DNA of 64,000 bases from Nereocystis luetkeana (Eukaryota; Sar; Phaeophyceae; Laminariales; Laminariaceae): the NCBI GenBank assembly GCA_031213475.1, contig JARUPZ010000014.1, forward strand, positions 3,203,035 to 3,267,034, written 5' to 3'. Under the pieces are notes generated by a model. The model was not told the DNA's origin and did no database searches. It saw nothing but the letters and a program-made list of their open reading frames with translations. Below are positions 1-10,296 of this stretch, in pieces. Within the stretch, counting starts at the first letter, position 1, and every line of letters starts with the position of its first letter. The position numbers and the translations under genes are program-made.

Positions 1-339
1 AAAGGAAACCTATGCACATGGTCTATCTACCTCCTACGTCCACTTCCCTCTGTGTTTTGTCCACGATACTCTACAGGGGGTAGAAATATAGCTAATTTCC
101 GGACCCCATTTTGTTTTGCCCTTTTAACACTTTTAATATAGTGGTGGCCTAAGAACTGGAGAAGTACTGAAAGAGAAGGAGAAAAATGCCTATAAAAAAA
201 AGAAAAAAAGAGAAAGATTCAGACAGAAATAGGAAATGAAGAGGAGACAGGGATAGAGAAGGAGGACGAGAAAGACACAGAGAAAGAAAATCGTGTTTGT
301 TTTATTAAAATATAAATAAATAAAGGAAACAGAGGCAAC
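1..339. other. Unassigned AT/purine-rich flank
   Basis: I see no gene or recognisable repeat here. From about 160 to 330 the + strand is very purine-rich (runs of A and GA). It is the left flank of the hAT-like element that follows. Confidence 0.5.
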
Positions 340-347
340 GAAAATAC

Positions 348-1248
348 CAGGGCTTTCCGCGGGTCAGGTCAAACCTCACGGGTCGGGTCGGGTCGGGTCA
401 AGCCGGGTCAGCTGACCCGACCCGACCCGCGAAAACTTTGATGTATGTTGACTTGACCCGACCCGACCCGCGAGATTATGAAAGCCTCTTAACCCGACCC
501 GACCCGACCCGTGATATTTGAAAATCTCTTGACCCGACCCGACCCGACCCGCGAGATGTCAAAACCTCCTGACCCGACCCGACCCGACCCGCCACCTTCC
601 GATTGGCCCGTGAGACACTGGCTTCATGCGGGTCGGGTCACCTTGACCCGCGAAGCCATTTATCTTGACACGAAGGTTCGACCCGCGGATCTGGCCCTTG
701 GGTCGGCACTTCAAAAGCTATTTAGTGTTCATTTTTGTGTCCCGCAGCGATATATGACCTGGCTGTAGTGGGTATAGATGGATGCGGGCATGCGTATATG
801 AGTTTGGCGGTGTTTTAATGTTCGAATATGATACCAAAGGAATATTATTAAGTATTGGTGCGAGAGAAGCCTTTGGGTAAGAGAGCGGGAAGTAATTCAT
901 GTGTCGGATCCGCGAGCCGAATGCGCGGGTCTGACCCGCGGGTCAGTAGAAAACAACTCGCGGGTCATGCTGGCCGGCCCCGCGAGTGACCTGCTTCTCG
1001 CGGGTCATGACCTGACCCGACCCGTGAGTTTTTCATCACCTCTTGACCCGACCCGACCCGACCCGTGAGATTTGAAAAACTCTTGACCCGACCTGACCCG
1101 ACCCACGAGATTTGAACACCTCTTGACCCGACCTGACCCGACCCGTGAGATTTTGAACGCTTCCTGACTCGACCCGATCCGACCCGTGACATCTTTAACA
1201 CCACGTGACCCGACCCGCGGGTCGGGTCACGACCCGCGAAAAATCCTG
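348..1248. mobile_element. Non-autonomous hAT-like element
   Basis: The ends are inverted repeats. The left end (348-365) reads CAGGGCTTTCCGCGGGTC. The right end, read on the minus strand from 1248, reads CAGGATTTTTCGCGGGTC, so 15 of 18 positions match. The element is flanked by a perfect 8-bp direct repeat, GAAAATAC, at 340-347 and 1249-1256. Termini starting CAGG with an 8-bp target duplication are typical of the hAT superfamily. The interior is almost entirely GACCC-type minisatellite and encodes no transposase, so mobility would need a transposase in trans. Open frames inside it are translations of the repeat and are not genes. Confidence 0.75.
361..1236. repeat. GACCC pentamer minisatellite in ~50-bp units
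   Basis: Short arrays of GACCC alternate with about 20-bp AT-rich spacers of the kind GTGAGATTTGAAAACTC, giving units of roughly 45-55 bp. Two blocks (about 361-690 and 900-1236) are separated by a less repetitive stretch. The strand switches near each end: GGGTC faces GACCC around 397-430 and 1208-1229. Both ends can therefore fold into hairpins. The arrays lie wholly inside the hAT-like element. Confidence 0.8.
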
Positions 1249-1289
1249 GAAAATACAAGGAGAAGGAGAAACAAAAACAGATCAGAAGA

Positions 1290-1585
1290 AGACGATGACA
1301 ATGTGTTCTATCTGCCTGGAGGGTGTTTTTTTCTGTTGAGCCTCGGTTTGCCTGTTGTTTCCTTTCGTTCTTACTACTGTTGCAGTCCTTCTCTGTCGTA
1401 TCCAGTACGATGGCACTACATTGTCTACTCTGAATTACTGCTTGACGATGTACTGTAGAATATATGTGTCGTAGTTTTGTGTGACCACACAGAGCTTTGT
1501 ATCTCAATAGATACGAATGAAAAAACGCCACGGACACTGGTTGTGCTGGATGTCGACGGGTAGAAAGAACGGATTAATGCAAAGA
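1290..1585 (+). mobile_element. LINE 3'-tail copy (truncated)
   Basis: This is a diverged copy of the LINE tail seen best at 61725-62322. It shares the order of blocks: a CTGCCTGGAGGGTG block, the T-rich stretch, the tail block with GTAGTTTTGTGTGACCAC, and the terminal block CTGGTTGTGCTGGATGTCG followed by GGGTAGAAAGAACGG. It starts just right of the hAT-like element. A TACCAGGTA motif lies beyond its end at 1603-1611. Confidence 0.6.
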
Positions 1586-1852
1586 CCACAAACAAACGCA
1601 CATACCAGGTACTTTGTACACAAAAAAGAGAAACATAATGCCGACGACGCCACTTGTTAAGTTCAAGATCGGGACACGTTGTCTTCCTTATTGGGTTTGC
1701 CTATTGAGCACGTACTCGTTGGTACTCATCACGTTTGTTGAATGCCTATAGATATAAAATAATAGCAGCTTTATTATTTCTTTCGGGCACGATGGGACTG
1801 AGAGCAAGGCTCGTGCCTCGCTGGGGAAACCCCTGGTTTGTGTGAAGCGTAA

Positions 1853-2105
1853 GGCAGTATGGACCCAGGGACCGACTACTGGTAGCAGGTTGATGGCTTT
1901 GGCTCTGCTCTGGTCACTCACACGAGGTGCCTGACGATGGTTGATGTTATAAGCTCTTGTATTAGTTGCTGTTTGCCTCGCCAGATGTCTTCAGGACGAA
2001 GGGTCGAGGCGCTAATCAGGAAAGTAGGCAATAACGCCTGCCAGGTATGATGAGGGGATGATTGCTACAAAACATAACGCCGCAACAGGGGAGAGGGGAT
2101 ACCAT
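1853..2105 (+). repeat. ~250-bp repeat, direct copy 1 of nested block
   Basis: The unit runs from CAGTATGGACCCAGGGACCG through TGGCTCTGCTCTGGTCACTC to ACAAAACATAACGCCGCAAC. Copies in the same orientation (2763-3020) and in inverted orientation (2272-2534) lie within the same nested block. No coding sequence is evident. The two direct copies at the block edges resemble terminal direct repeats, but no tRNA primer site or gag/pol remnant lies between them. Confidence 0.65.
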
Positions 2106-2271
2106 AACACCAGCCCACCCTGAAGGGTAAGGGCGGTATATGAAGAATCATAGAAAGCTCATGCAAGAACAAAAACAATCCGGAGATTCGGAGAATGGAT
2201 CGAAGATGCGACGCTTCACAACCCACTCCTATACCTCTAATTCGCATGGCTGTGGCCGATTATACGTGGGC

Positions 2272-2534
2272 ACTGCGATTAGTGTTATGGTATCCCTTTT
2301 CCCTTGTTGCGGCGTTATGGTTTGTAGCAATCGTCCCCCCATCACACCTGGCAGGCGTTCTCGCGTGCCTTTCTGATGAGTTTTACGCCCCTTCGTTCTG
2401 AAGACATCTGGCGAGGCAAACAGCAACTAATACAAGAGCTTCTAACGTCTACCATCGTCAAGCACCTTGTGGGAGTGACCAGAGCAGAGCCAAAGGCATC
2501 AACCTGCCTGCAGTAGTCGATTCCTAAATCCATA
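2272..2534 (-). repeat. ~250-bp repeat, inverted copy
   Basis: This is the reverse complement of the flanking copies. It starts with GTTGCGGCGTTATGGTTTGT on the + strand and ends near CATCAACCTGCCTGCAGTAG. With either neighbour it could form a long hairpin. Confidence 0.65.
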
Positions 2535-2762
2535 CTACCTCGCACTTAGCGCTGGCGTCGTCGACTAGACGTTTTTGGCACCTGTTCGAGGTCTGATGTT
2601 TTTTTCCAGCCGACAAATTCGGCTTTGCATAAGGCGGCGAACCCCGGTATGCGATTGGAATATCCCCCCTCTAGTTGGGCCTTGTATTAACCGTGGTGGC
2701 CTCCGCCGTTGTCCGGAAAGAACTGGAAGGGTCGCCACATGTCCTGCCGACGACGCCAGTGT

Positions 2763-3020
2763 TAAGTGTGAGACAGTATGGACCTAGGGACCGACTACTG
2801 CTAGCAGGTTGATGCCTTTGGCTCTGCTCTGGTCACTCACACGAGGTGCTTGACGGTGTTATAAGCTCTTGCATTAGTTGCTCTTTGCCTCGCGGGATGT
2901 CTTCAAAACGAAGGGGCGAGGCGCTCATCAGAAAAGCAGGCGATAACGCCTGCCCGGTAGGAGGAGGGGACGATTGCTACAAAACATAACGCCGCAACAA
3001 GGGGGGGGGGGGATACCATA
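2763..3020 (+). repeat. ~250-bp repeat, direct copy 2 of nested block
   Basis: This has the same orientation as the first copy. It ends in a G-run (about 3001-3012) where copy 1 has only a short G-rich segment. Confidence 0.65.
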
Positions 3021-3351
3021 CCATTTTCCATCTAGGATACGCCTCTCAAGTACTACAAATACTATCCCAATACCTCAACCCAGGTAATTACCGGCCTTTC
3101 GGCCTCATTCAAGGTAGTACCATAACAAGAAACAGATAAAAAAAACACAGGCAAGGAATAAATAACGTGAAAGTGAAGAAAAAAGTAACAGAAGAGCAAG
3201 AGGGAAAACAAAAAATATATGGTATACGAGTACATGAACTTGACTAAATAAACAGTAAACAAATAGTCTCATAATAGTCAAAGAAAAATAAAACAAAGCG
3301 TTGGCTAGCTCCGGTAGTTTGTTTTTTATATACGAGTAGCTTGTATAGCTT

Positions 3352-3437
3352 ATAGGACTGCAGTCATGTTTTGGGGACAAATCGCCCAAATTCTCAGTAG
3401 TTTGCCCCCGAAACGGGACTGCGGTCCTAACAGGGAT
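3352..3437. mobile_element. MITE-B copy (TTAA family, degraded)
   Basis: This is a palindromic element of the GGACTGCAGTC...GGGGACAAA...ACGGGACTGCGGTCC type. The outer CCCTTTTAG ends are worn. Confidence 0.6.
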
Positions 3438-3823
3438 AACAAGATTGTTCTGCACCAGGTATATGGTGCACACATTATCATAGGATGGTAATCGATGCTG
3501 TCGTGGGGTTGCAATTTTCGTTTCCACCTTTCGCCCGCTTTTTTCTCCACTTGAGTCTACTTGAGTGAGTGAAGCTTACTTGCAATTTTATTCTCAATCG
3601 GTAACTTCCCATTTTTTGTTCCATCTCTCGCAGTTTGGAATCTACAGCAGCAGCGCATCCAGCATGTGATACCTGGTGGGCATCAATCAATCTCTCTCTG
3701 GATACATGGCGAAGTGTAAGAATGACCAGTCAAAGCCGAGTATGTTCTGTTTAAGCAGGGGCGAAGGGACACTGACAACTACTGTGGTGCGTTGCATACA
3801 TTTTATGTCGTCGCTCGCTATCA

Positions 3824-3921
3824 TTAACCCTTTTAGAACCGCAATCCCTTTGTGGGGACAAACCAGTCAAATTTCAAGTACTTTGTCCCCAAAACGGCAC
3901 TGCGGTTCTTAAGGGGGTTAA
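3824..3921. mobile_element. MITE-B copy (TTAA-flanked)
   Basis: The copy begins TTAACCCTTTTAGAACCGCA and ends in the matching inverted repeat plus TTAA, giving about 98 bp. The arms are a near-perfect palindrome around an AT-rich loop (CAAATTTCAAGTA). The TTAA at both ends with CCC-starting inverted repeats is the signature of piggyBac-type targets. Confidence 0.75.
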
Positions 3922-4395
3922 CAATAGAATTATCGGGTTTCAATTTTTTTCAACATTTTGCTTCTGTCACACTTATGGCGCAAGAAGTGCCACCCTTCAA
4001 ATCCCAACGTGCCGTGTGTCCTGAAATAAACGTTGGTTGCAGTTTTAAAGTTAAAGCGAATGCTACAATAATAGTGTTGTACAGCACAGAGTTCCCTGCT
4101 TCGAGCTGCCCTGAGTTTTATCCTCTGTAACCCAACACCACAAATGTTGGCTGCAATTGTTGAAGTTTTCGCAAAGAAAACAGGAAGCTCTCTCTTCTCC
4201 TCAACGATGCCCCACCAGCAGCAGGTTTCGTTAAGTCTCCTCCCTGGTTGGTTCGAGATAAAAATTCCCACTATTTTGATCGTGCCTACACGAGTATATA
4301 TGCTCCACTCGGCGACCACAAACTAAACGGACTGCTATTAATAGCGAAGAAACACTACTACTATTATAACATTTAATGCGAGCACTATTCGTCTC
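3922..4395. other. No recognisable feature
   Basis: Open frames exist on both strands, the longest about 129 codons on the minus strand. None shows a domain, conserved neighbour or repeat identity that I can recognise. Confidence 0.4.
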
Positions 4396-4400
4396 GCTGT

Positions 4401-4500
4401 GATGATGCTGCTACTACTACTACTGCTGCTGCTACTGCTGCTGCTGCTGCTGTTGCTACTACAACAACTGCTACTGCTGCTGCTGCTGCTGCTGCTCCTG
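4401..4500. repeat. CTG/CTA trinucleotide microsatellite
   Basis: This is an impure run of CTG, CTA and TTG triplets. It translates as poly-Ser on the minus strand, which I attribute to the microsatellite. Confidence 0.8.
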
Positions 4501-4889
4501 GTACCACGAAGCAGCACAATCAACATGCCAGCTAAATTATGTGAGTGGGTGCTGCGCCTGTCGTCGTTGTTGTCTTGACATCGAAAGCCGTGAGCGGTAA
4601 TACCCCTGATGATACGGAGTATTGGTTTACCTACGTCGACGGGTCAATCAAACAAGAGCCTTGATACCCGACTGGGCCTGATATCTATCTAACTGTATCG
4701 ACGCCAGCTGCAACAGCAGAGAGCTTGGTTTAGTATATCCAAGATTGCAGCAAACAGCACGGCTAGAAACGTCCAACATCATCGGAATGATGTAGCAGCA
4801 ATACTACTGGTGTACTTACTAATACTGCTCTTCAACATCCGCGTTGCATACGTGCTGATTGTCGAAAGGGAAATGATCTAGTTAGTACG

Positions 4890-5035
4890 ATCGACACAAC
4901 GCAACGCAATACAACACAACACGAACACAACACAGCAGAACGCAACATAACACGACGCAGCACAACACAAACACATAGAACACGCAGACGCAGACCCAGA
5001 CCCAGACACAAACACGAACCCAAACGCACCGCGAC
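4890..5035. repeat. Degenerate CAACA/CGCAG simple repeat
   Basis: C and A make up nearly all of this stretch (ACAACACAACACGAACAC and similar), followed by CAGACC/CAGACA steps. It holds no gene signal. Confidence 0.55.
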
Positions 5036-5266
5036 ATAAAGTAAAACTACTACTGTACTACCCAGAACATTTTCAGTCGTTTGCAAGTACCCCTTTACTC
5101 TCCCCCCACCCCCCTCCTCGCTCCTGCTGGTGCTCCCCACAGAGCGCAGCTCCAGCATCGAGCATCAAATAAGGGGGGGGCTTCCCGTGTGTGTGCGGAC
5201 TACCCGTAGACCTCTCGGCGACATCAAACTTGGAGTGTCACTACAGCAGCATGGCGTTGCCCTAAC

Positions 5267-5382
5267 AATACGGGGGGCGATAGTAAATAGGACCTACGGT
5301 ACACTCAAAAAAACTACCAGGTATATATTTCCCTATTTTTGCTGGGAATATTTAGTCCTTTTTACTATGGCCCCCCGTAATA
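5267..5382 (+). mobile_element. MITE-A copy with TACCAGGTA insert
   Basis: This is a foldback element with inverted ends close to TATTACGGGGGACCATAG. In MITE-A the outermost TA on each side can be read as a TA target duplication. This copy carries TACCAGGTA at 5315-5323, where other copies have only TA. Confidence 0.7.
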
Positions 5383-5455
5383 GTTCCTACGAAATCGGCC
5401 CGTGATTAGGAACACGGGATATTTTTTCCAAGCGTGACGTAATTGTGTGCCAAGT

Positions 5456-6018
5456 GGTGTTGATTTCTTGGGAAGGTATGACGTATTTCGCGTGCCACGG
5501 GTAACTGTTTTATCCATGGAAGCAGTGCCTTTCGGGCGCGGTGGCTTAATATTTTCTGAGAATATCACCCCCGAAACATGGCCTCGGAGAACGTTTGTTC
5601 CCTCGACCCGACGCGCAATGATGCCGTAACAAATCCTGGAACAAAAAGAGCAGTAAAAGTATCATGCCGAACTGGCAGTTGCTCACTCGACCCTTTCAGG
5701 ACCGCAGTCCCATTCTGGGGACAAACCGATCTAATTTCAAGTGATTTGTCCCCAAGATGGGACCGTGGTCCTAACAGGGTAAAAGGAGCTCAACCCGTCA
5801 GAGCATTCAGAGCCGAAAAAGGTGGTATTTTCCCGCTACACACCGTGGCAGTACGTACACCTGGGTGTCAATTTCTTGGAAGGTATATGCTACAAAGCTT
5901 AGTTTCGGCACGCGATTGGATAACCTTTTACCAGTAGCCCCCCGACAGACTAACATCTTGTACAACCCATGACGTATGGATGTGCTAACGAAACAGGTGT
6001 CGATTTCTTGGAAGGCCT
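5456..6018 (+). repeat. Three copies of GGTGTCGATTTCTTGGAAGG
   Basis: Closely related 20-24-mers occur at about 5456, 5866 and 5997, each followed by GGTATG-, GGTATA- or CCTAC-like sequence. They sit in otherwise unassigned DNA around a MITE-B copy. They may be edges of an older repeat; the role is unknown. Confidence 0.4.
5691..5782. mobile_element. MITE-B copy
   Basis: The arms read GACCCTTTCAGGACCGCAGT and its complement, enclosing GGGGACAAACCGATC. The TTAA ends are mutated. Confidence 0.6.
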
Positions 6019-6279
6019 ACGATCACGCACGGGTGGACGGACCCCTCTCCCCTCCCCTCTACCCCACGAGGTAAATATATGTCTTCCCATGCCATCCACC
6101 GTCTTATATCTTGGCATTTCTTTCTCCAGATGAGGCCTGCCACTTTAGGGCTCTTAGCACTTTTTTAGCCAGAAATGTTTCTGGGTGACACGGGCTCCTT
6201 GACCCAATGTCAGAGGGATACCATTTTTAACGTTTTGACAGTATTGTTCGTGGTAAATATATCCACAGTAGTAAGCGTT

Positions 6280-6440
6280 GGGATTGTTCATCGGGATGCG
6301 CTTTCGTTTTTTCTCGAAACCAGTTTTTTTTTGTGACTGAGTTACTAATGGCTTAGTACTAGCATAGATATGCTCAAGTGAGGAGCCTCAGAAGGCATAA
6401 AATAGGTGTTGCTCCCTACCCAGTAGCATGCGTCAGGTCC
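6280..6440 (+). repeat. Dispersed repeat with GAGGAGCCTCAGAAGG
   Basis: Shared blocks are TTCATCGGGA, a CAGTTTTTTT stretch, CTCAAGYGAGRAGCCTC and a run-on ending near GTAGCATGCGTC. A second copy lies at 11070-11240. Short relatives lie near 6900, 11700 and 12080. Its class is unknown. Confidence 0.4.
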
Positions 6441-6560
6441 GGGGGTCACATGGCGGGCGAACGTCGCCTCCTCCCCCCCCCCCCCCCCCCCTCCACTTCG
6501 GTGCGCATGCCTTCATTTTTTATCGCTGGAAAAAAGCCCTCGTCTACTCGCGTCGAGCGG
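6435..6560 (-). mobile_element. SINE-1 fragment (diverged)
   Basis: This matches the body of SINE-1 on the minus strand (GTGCCTTCATTTTTATCG, then the CTCGTCGACTCGCATCGA region with changes). A C-run (about 6473-6491) lies where the SINE has a short C stretch. Confidence 0.45.
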
Positions 6561-6654
6561 CGCATACACACGATACGCACGATACACACGCTACGTAGGC
6601 GATTCCTGCAGTCAGCGCTTGCGCAAGAAAAGGGTCCCTCGGGAGGCGGCCGGG

Positions 6655-6768
6655 AGGAGTGTGTACACGATATCATTCATGGCCGTAGTTGTATATAAGT
6701 CCATAGACCCTCGCATCCCTATGTACAATGCCGGGACGAAGCACATCGGGTTTCCACCGACCAGGGCG
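6655..6768 (+). mobile_element. Poly-C retroposon fragment
   Basis: The segment matches the CATGCATGGCCGTAGTCG, ACCCTCGCATCCCTACAATG and GGGACGGAGCATGTCGGGTT blocks of the poly-G/poly-C family (best copies 19635-20150 and 49100-49586). It is truncated in the CCGACCAGGC block. Confidence 0.55.
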
Positions 6769-6779
6769 GGGGGGGGGGT

Positions 6780-8100
6780 CGAGGTTTAACCACTAGACCT
6801 CCAGGGCCGCGCGCGCGGCCGTGGGGGTTTTTCGTAGAGTTAAAGCAATAAACATATTACGAAAACCAAAAAACACAGTATTTTGGGCGAGGTAGAATGC
6901 CTCAAGCTAGGAGCCTCAGGTGAATGATGAGGTGCGCCCACCCTTCCCATAGCATACGTCTCGTTTCACAGCAGCAGGCGTGCATTACTGCAGCACGATT
7001 CGGCGGGGCCCAGCAGTAAAACCCCGACGCTACTTTTTACGCCTCGAACAGGAGTGCGCCGCAATTGATAGTCGGTCATGTTCAGGTATCAGTCAGCCTC
7101 CCCTAGGCTACTGGCAAAAAGGTCAACCGATTTTACCGTCCCAAAACTGCCGTGAATGGCGTTGACTTCGATCACAGAGATGTGATCGTTCGTATTTTAA
7201 GCCTCAATTATCTCGACAACGGCTATAAAGTTATGAGCGTGCTGAAAACTAAAAAATGCAGAAACAAAAACAAGAAGAAAAAGAAAAAAACGCCTTGTGC
7301 GGTTTTGTTTTGTAGAGAGAAAAAAAAGATCGAGCGCGGAAAAGAACAAAAAACGATGGAAATCTCTGTGCGAACGAACTCAACGGTCTTCAGAGGCGTT
7401 CCATGTCCCCCTAAAGGTATAGTGCGGATTTCAGCGGAGACAAACAAAACATATTAAAACCACTCAAATGCTGCACGCATCTCGTGCGTGTACGTACGCA
7501 AAATGCCCACAGCAATGTAGAGCACCATGTGACATACTCATTCTTGGGTTGGCGCCCGGCAAGGGCGCCGTGGTGACTCAAATTATTTTTGTTCCCCCCC
7601 CAAATGTGACACCTCTATCATAGAACGCGTATTCACGGTACCCTCCGAAACTGAGCCTAGCAAAACGTATGCCACGACGACGAGGGTAGCACGTTTTGGC
7701 CATTTTTTTGTCACTGGGACTGACGAGGCTCCGAGAGACTACAGTGCACACCCAATAAGGGATACCTTTTGATTACATTGTGTTTTATGATGGGGCTGTT
7801 CGCCGGGTCCCAGGTTTGTGTTTCCCTCTGAGGTCCGTTTTTGTGCGAAGTTGTGCGCAGTAGAGCTACTCAAATGAGGGGAGGAGGGGGTGCACTGCCT
7901 CCCACCGTGCATCAGAACGCTGTTCTTCCTCGCTCGCCTGGAAGGGCGGGATGTCTCACAAAAACAACAACAACAACAATAACAACAAAAACTCATTTAG
8001 AGCCTTCAAGCTGAACAAGGTGTCCATATGAAATAAACGTGGGGACTGTGTATAGGTACGTACAGCATTGTCGGTCATAAGAAGAAGTCCGGCCCGCCCG
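6780..8100. other. Unassigned stretch with an AAC tract
   Basis: No gene is recognisable. An impure (AAC)n tract at about 7959-7992 resembles the A-rich tails of elements elsewhere in the window. The sequence before it does not match them. An A-rich stretch lies at about 7258-7340. Confidence 0.35.
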
Positions 8101-8114
8101 TGCTGAGGTGGGTC

Positions 8115-8402
8115 GGGGGGGGGGGGTGTACTCGATAGGAGAGATGTGCTCGATCTCATGCATGGCCGTAGTCGTATGACCATAGACCCTCGCATCCCTA
8201 CAATGCCGGGACGGAGCATGTCGGGTTTTCACCGACCAGGCAGACATTGCTTGCACCAAGCGCGAAACGCCGTGATGTGTCTGGCGAGTCGCATGAAGGG
8301 TGAGCTGCATCCTACTAAGAACCGCTTTTGGGGCGGACTTGCATATGGACGACAGCTTAAATGAGTTGATTTAATTTCCGGTGTAGGCATTTCCAGAGAC
8401 GG
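8115..8402 (-). mobile_element. Poly-C retroposon copy
   Basis: A G-run at 8115-8126 is followed by TGTACTCGATAGGAGAGATG and the family blocks through CATCCTACTAAGAACCGCTT to ATTTCCGGTGTAGGCATTTC. Read on the minus strand the element ends in poly-C, the orientation I take as sense. A second, very short copy starts immediately to its right. Confidence 0.65.
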
Positions 8403-8403
8403 T

Positions 8404-8454
8404 CGGGGGGGGGGTATTCATTATCATGCATGGCCGTAGTCGTATGACCATAGA
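8404..8454 (-). mobile_element. Poly-C retroposon, extremely truncated copy
   Basis: Only the G-run plus TATTCATTATCATGCATGGC and the next 20 bp remain, so just the poly-C-adjacent end (minus-strand reading) is kept. Loss of everything distal to the tail is what 5' truncation during reverse transcription produces. Confidence 0.6.
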
Positions 8455-8674
8455 GGGGTGAACGATGACGACGATGACGCCGTTACCCCTACGGCCCTCA
8501 TGAAAAGCCAAAGCAATTCGAGAGAGACAGAAAGCGTCGATGAACCGACCGCATGTTATATATATATAATATGTGTACCAGGCCCTGAAGATTATCCGAC
8601 CTTGTCCGAGCTACAACGCAAATATCGCCTCCGACACGCGCGCAGCACTACCCTACGTATTATATCGCGGGGAC

Positions 8675-8853
8675 GGGGGGGGGGGGGGTGTACTCGATAG
8701 GAGAGATGTACTCGATCTCATGCATGGCCGTAGTCGTATGACCATAGACCCTCGCATCCCTACAATGCCGGGACGGAGCATGTCGGGTTTTCACCGACCA
8801 GGCAGACATTGCTGGCACCAAGCGCGAAGCGCCGTGAGGTGTCCGTCACGGGG
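8675..8853 (-). mobile_element. Poly-C retroposon, truncated copy
   Basis: A G-run at 8675-8688 is followed by the family sequence as far as GCGCCGTGAGGTGTC, where similarity stops. Confidence 0.65.
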
Positions 8854-9129
8854 AGGGGGCGGGCGGGCGCGTTGACCCCTGTCGAACCCCTAGACGGCGA
8901 CCTAAATTAAGGTTGATAACTTTGTTGGTGTTGTGATATCAACCATCTCCTAGCATCAGCGTGAACGCCCAGCAGTATGTACGGGTAGGCCCGTGATGTC
9001 TGCGCCCGTGCCGTGCAACTCCGGAAGGTGTCACTCACTCGGACAACGATTGATATTGTATCATCAGCCAATCACGCAACAGCCGTTGTCGAAACCGTCG
9101 CTTTTTAGCATTGCTGGTTGTTTCCCCCT

Positions 9130-9202
9130 CTCACGCCCCAAGAGGATCCGTCAGGACCAAGTATCACGTCCCAAGAGGATCCGTCAGGACCAAGTATGAC
9201 GT
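9130..9202. repeat. 33-bp tandem duplication
   Basis: CCAAGAGGATCCGTCAGGAC recurs at 9138 and 9171 with only one or two differences per unit. Confidence 0.7.
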
Positions 9203-9234
9203 GCAAACAAACGAGGGGCGGGAGGGGGTGTGAT

Positions 9235-9350
9235 AAGCATTGCCCAGGGCTGGGTGATCGATCGATATGTTACCCCCATACGGCCCAGTGGGTTGTAACA
9301 TCACATCTGACGTCGTCGAGGACACGGAGTTCTCTCGTGCACGCAGCGGT
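9235..9350 (+). mobile_element. SINE-3 head, diverged
   Basis: CCAGGGCTGGGTGATCGATC is followed by a degraded tRNA-like stretch and GACGTCGTCGAGGACACGG. These are the blocks of the SINE-3 copies at 15083-15470. Box A and box B are mutated. Confidence 0.5.
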
Positions 9351-9637
9351 TTGCACTTATTTCGCACGCTGTTGTACAAGCTTTTTGGCGTTCGTACAGT
9401 CGGCCTTGCATTGGCTCCTGCCCGGAGACATCCATTCGGACGGGGTGGATCTCCGGCCTCCGGTACGTGCTCCGATAGAGATGCGCCTACGTTTGCCTTC
9501 TGAGGGTCCTCGCTTGAAGAGATCAATACCATTAGCAAGCCACCCAAAACCCGACCTCAAGAAAACCGAAGGTGCAACCCGGTGGACAATGTCATATGGC
9601 TTACAGTAGGTATTTATCGGAAAATAGTAAAAAAAAA

Positions 9638-9655
9638 CACACACACACACACACA
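9638..9655. repeat. (CA)n microsatellite
   Basis: A pure CA run follows a poly-A stretch. Confidence 0.85.
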
Positions 9656-10004
9656 AATCATAAATATATTCCGGCGATATTGGATAATTCCTCGATGCCC
9701 TTGAGGAGTCCCGTCAGTCACAAAAAATTGCCATGCGAGGCAAAACGTGCCACCACTGTCGTAACAAGCGTTTCCACTCGGCGTGTAGGGGTGCAGGTAA
9801 AAAAAAAGTCAACTCGATTCCCTCCTAATAATTTATCGGCTCCGGAAGCCGTATCTCCAACGGCAACGGCATGGCGGAACGCGTGTCTCACACGATGGTG
9901 CACAAAGCACGGCGGCCAAGGTTAGCGGTCGATGAGCCGCAGGATGAGTGGGGCGTGCAAACGTTCTCGAGTCAAAAGTTGCGAATGGGTACAAATACTT
10001 CGGG

Positions 10005-10005
<1 letters not shown>

Positions 10006-10037
<32 letters not shown>

Positions 10038-10050
10038 TGCTGCTGCTGCC
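10006..10050. repeat. GCT microsatellite
   Basis: A run of GCT triplets, slightly interrupted, encodes poly-Ala or poly-Gln by accident in several frames. Confidence 0.8.
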
Positions 10051-10296
10051 CGCCGGACATATAGCCCCTCCGACATAGCCCCTGGCGAGGTTTCACATGG
10101 GTTGGCTCCTACGACTTTTCCTCTCACGATGTTCGAACGCGTTGGTGTCGGCCGTGCCAGCCAAAACATTTTGTCGCAATGCTTGATCAAACCAGATCGC
10201 GCATCGCGGCGTCGCAACGGCCCGCGAGCTCGCGTTACGGTATATAGAGATTTCACACTTTTTAGCCCAAGTATTTATCACTGACGGGGGGGGGGG

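Larger units (their letters stand above)
1660..3125. repeat. Dispersed repeat split by a nested block
   Basis: The left part (about 1660-1852) and the right part (about 3030-3125) match consecutive halves of a continuous copy at 49838-50110. Shared anchors are the CGTACTCGTTGGTACTCA block on the left and CAACCCAGGTAATTACCGG on the right. About 1.18 kb (1853-3030) sits between the halves, breaking the repeat at its GGTTTCC stretch. The function of the host repeat is unknown. Confidence 0.6.

Noticed and set aside
347-1249. Direct source of the TACC(A/T)GGTA motifs because its ends include CCAGG and CCTGG
   Set aside because: The element has an 8-bp duplication (GAAAATAC) and hAT-type CAGG ends, so excision would not leave a TA-flanked 7-bp footprint.
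965-1537. 190-codon minus-strand frame
   Set aside because: It runs through the GACCC array of the hAT-like element and a LINE tail. The composition is repeat-driven.
1853-3030. Complete LTR retrotransposon
   Set aside because: Direct repeats at the edges suggest it, but there is no primer-binding site, polypurine tract or coding remnant, and a third inverted copy sits inside.
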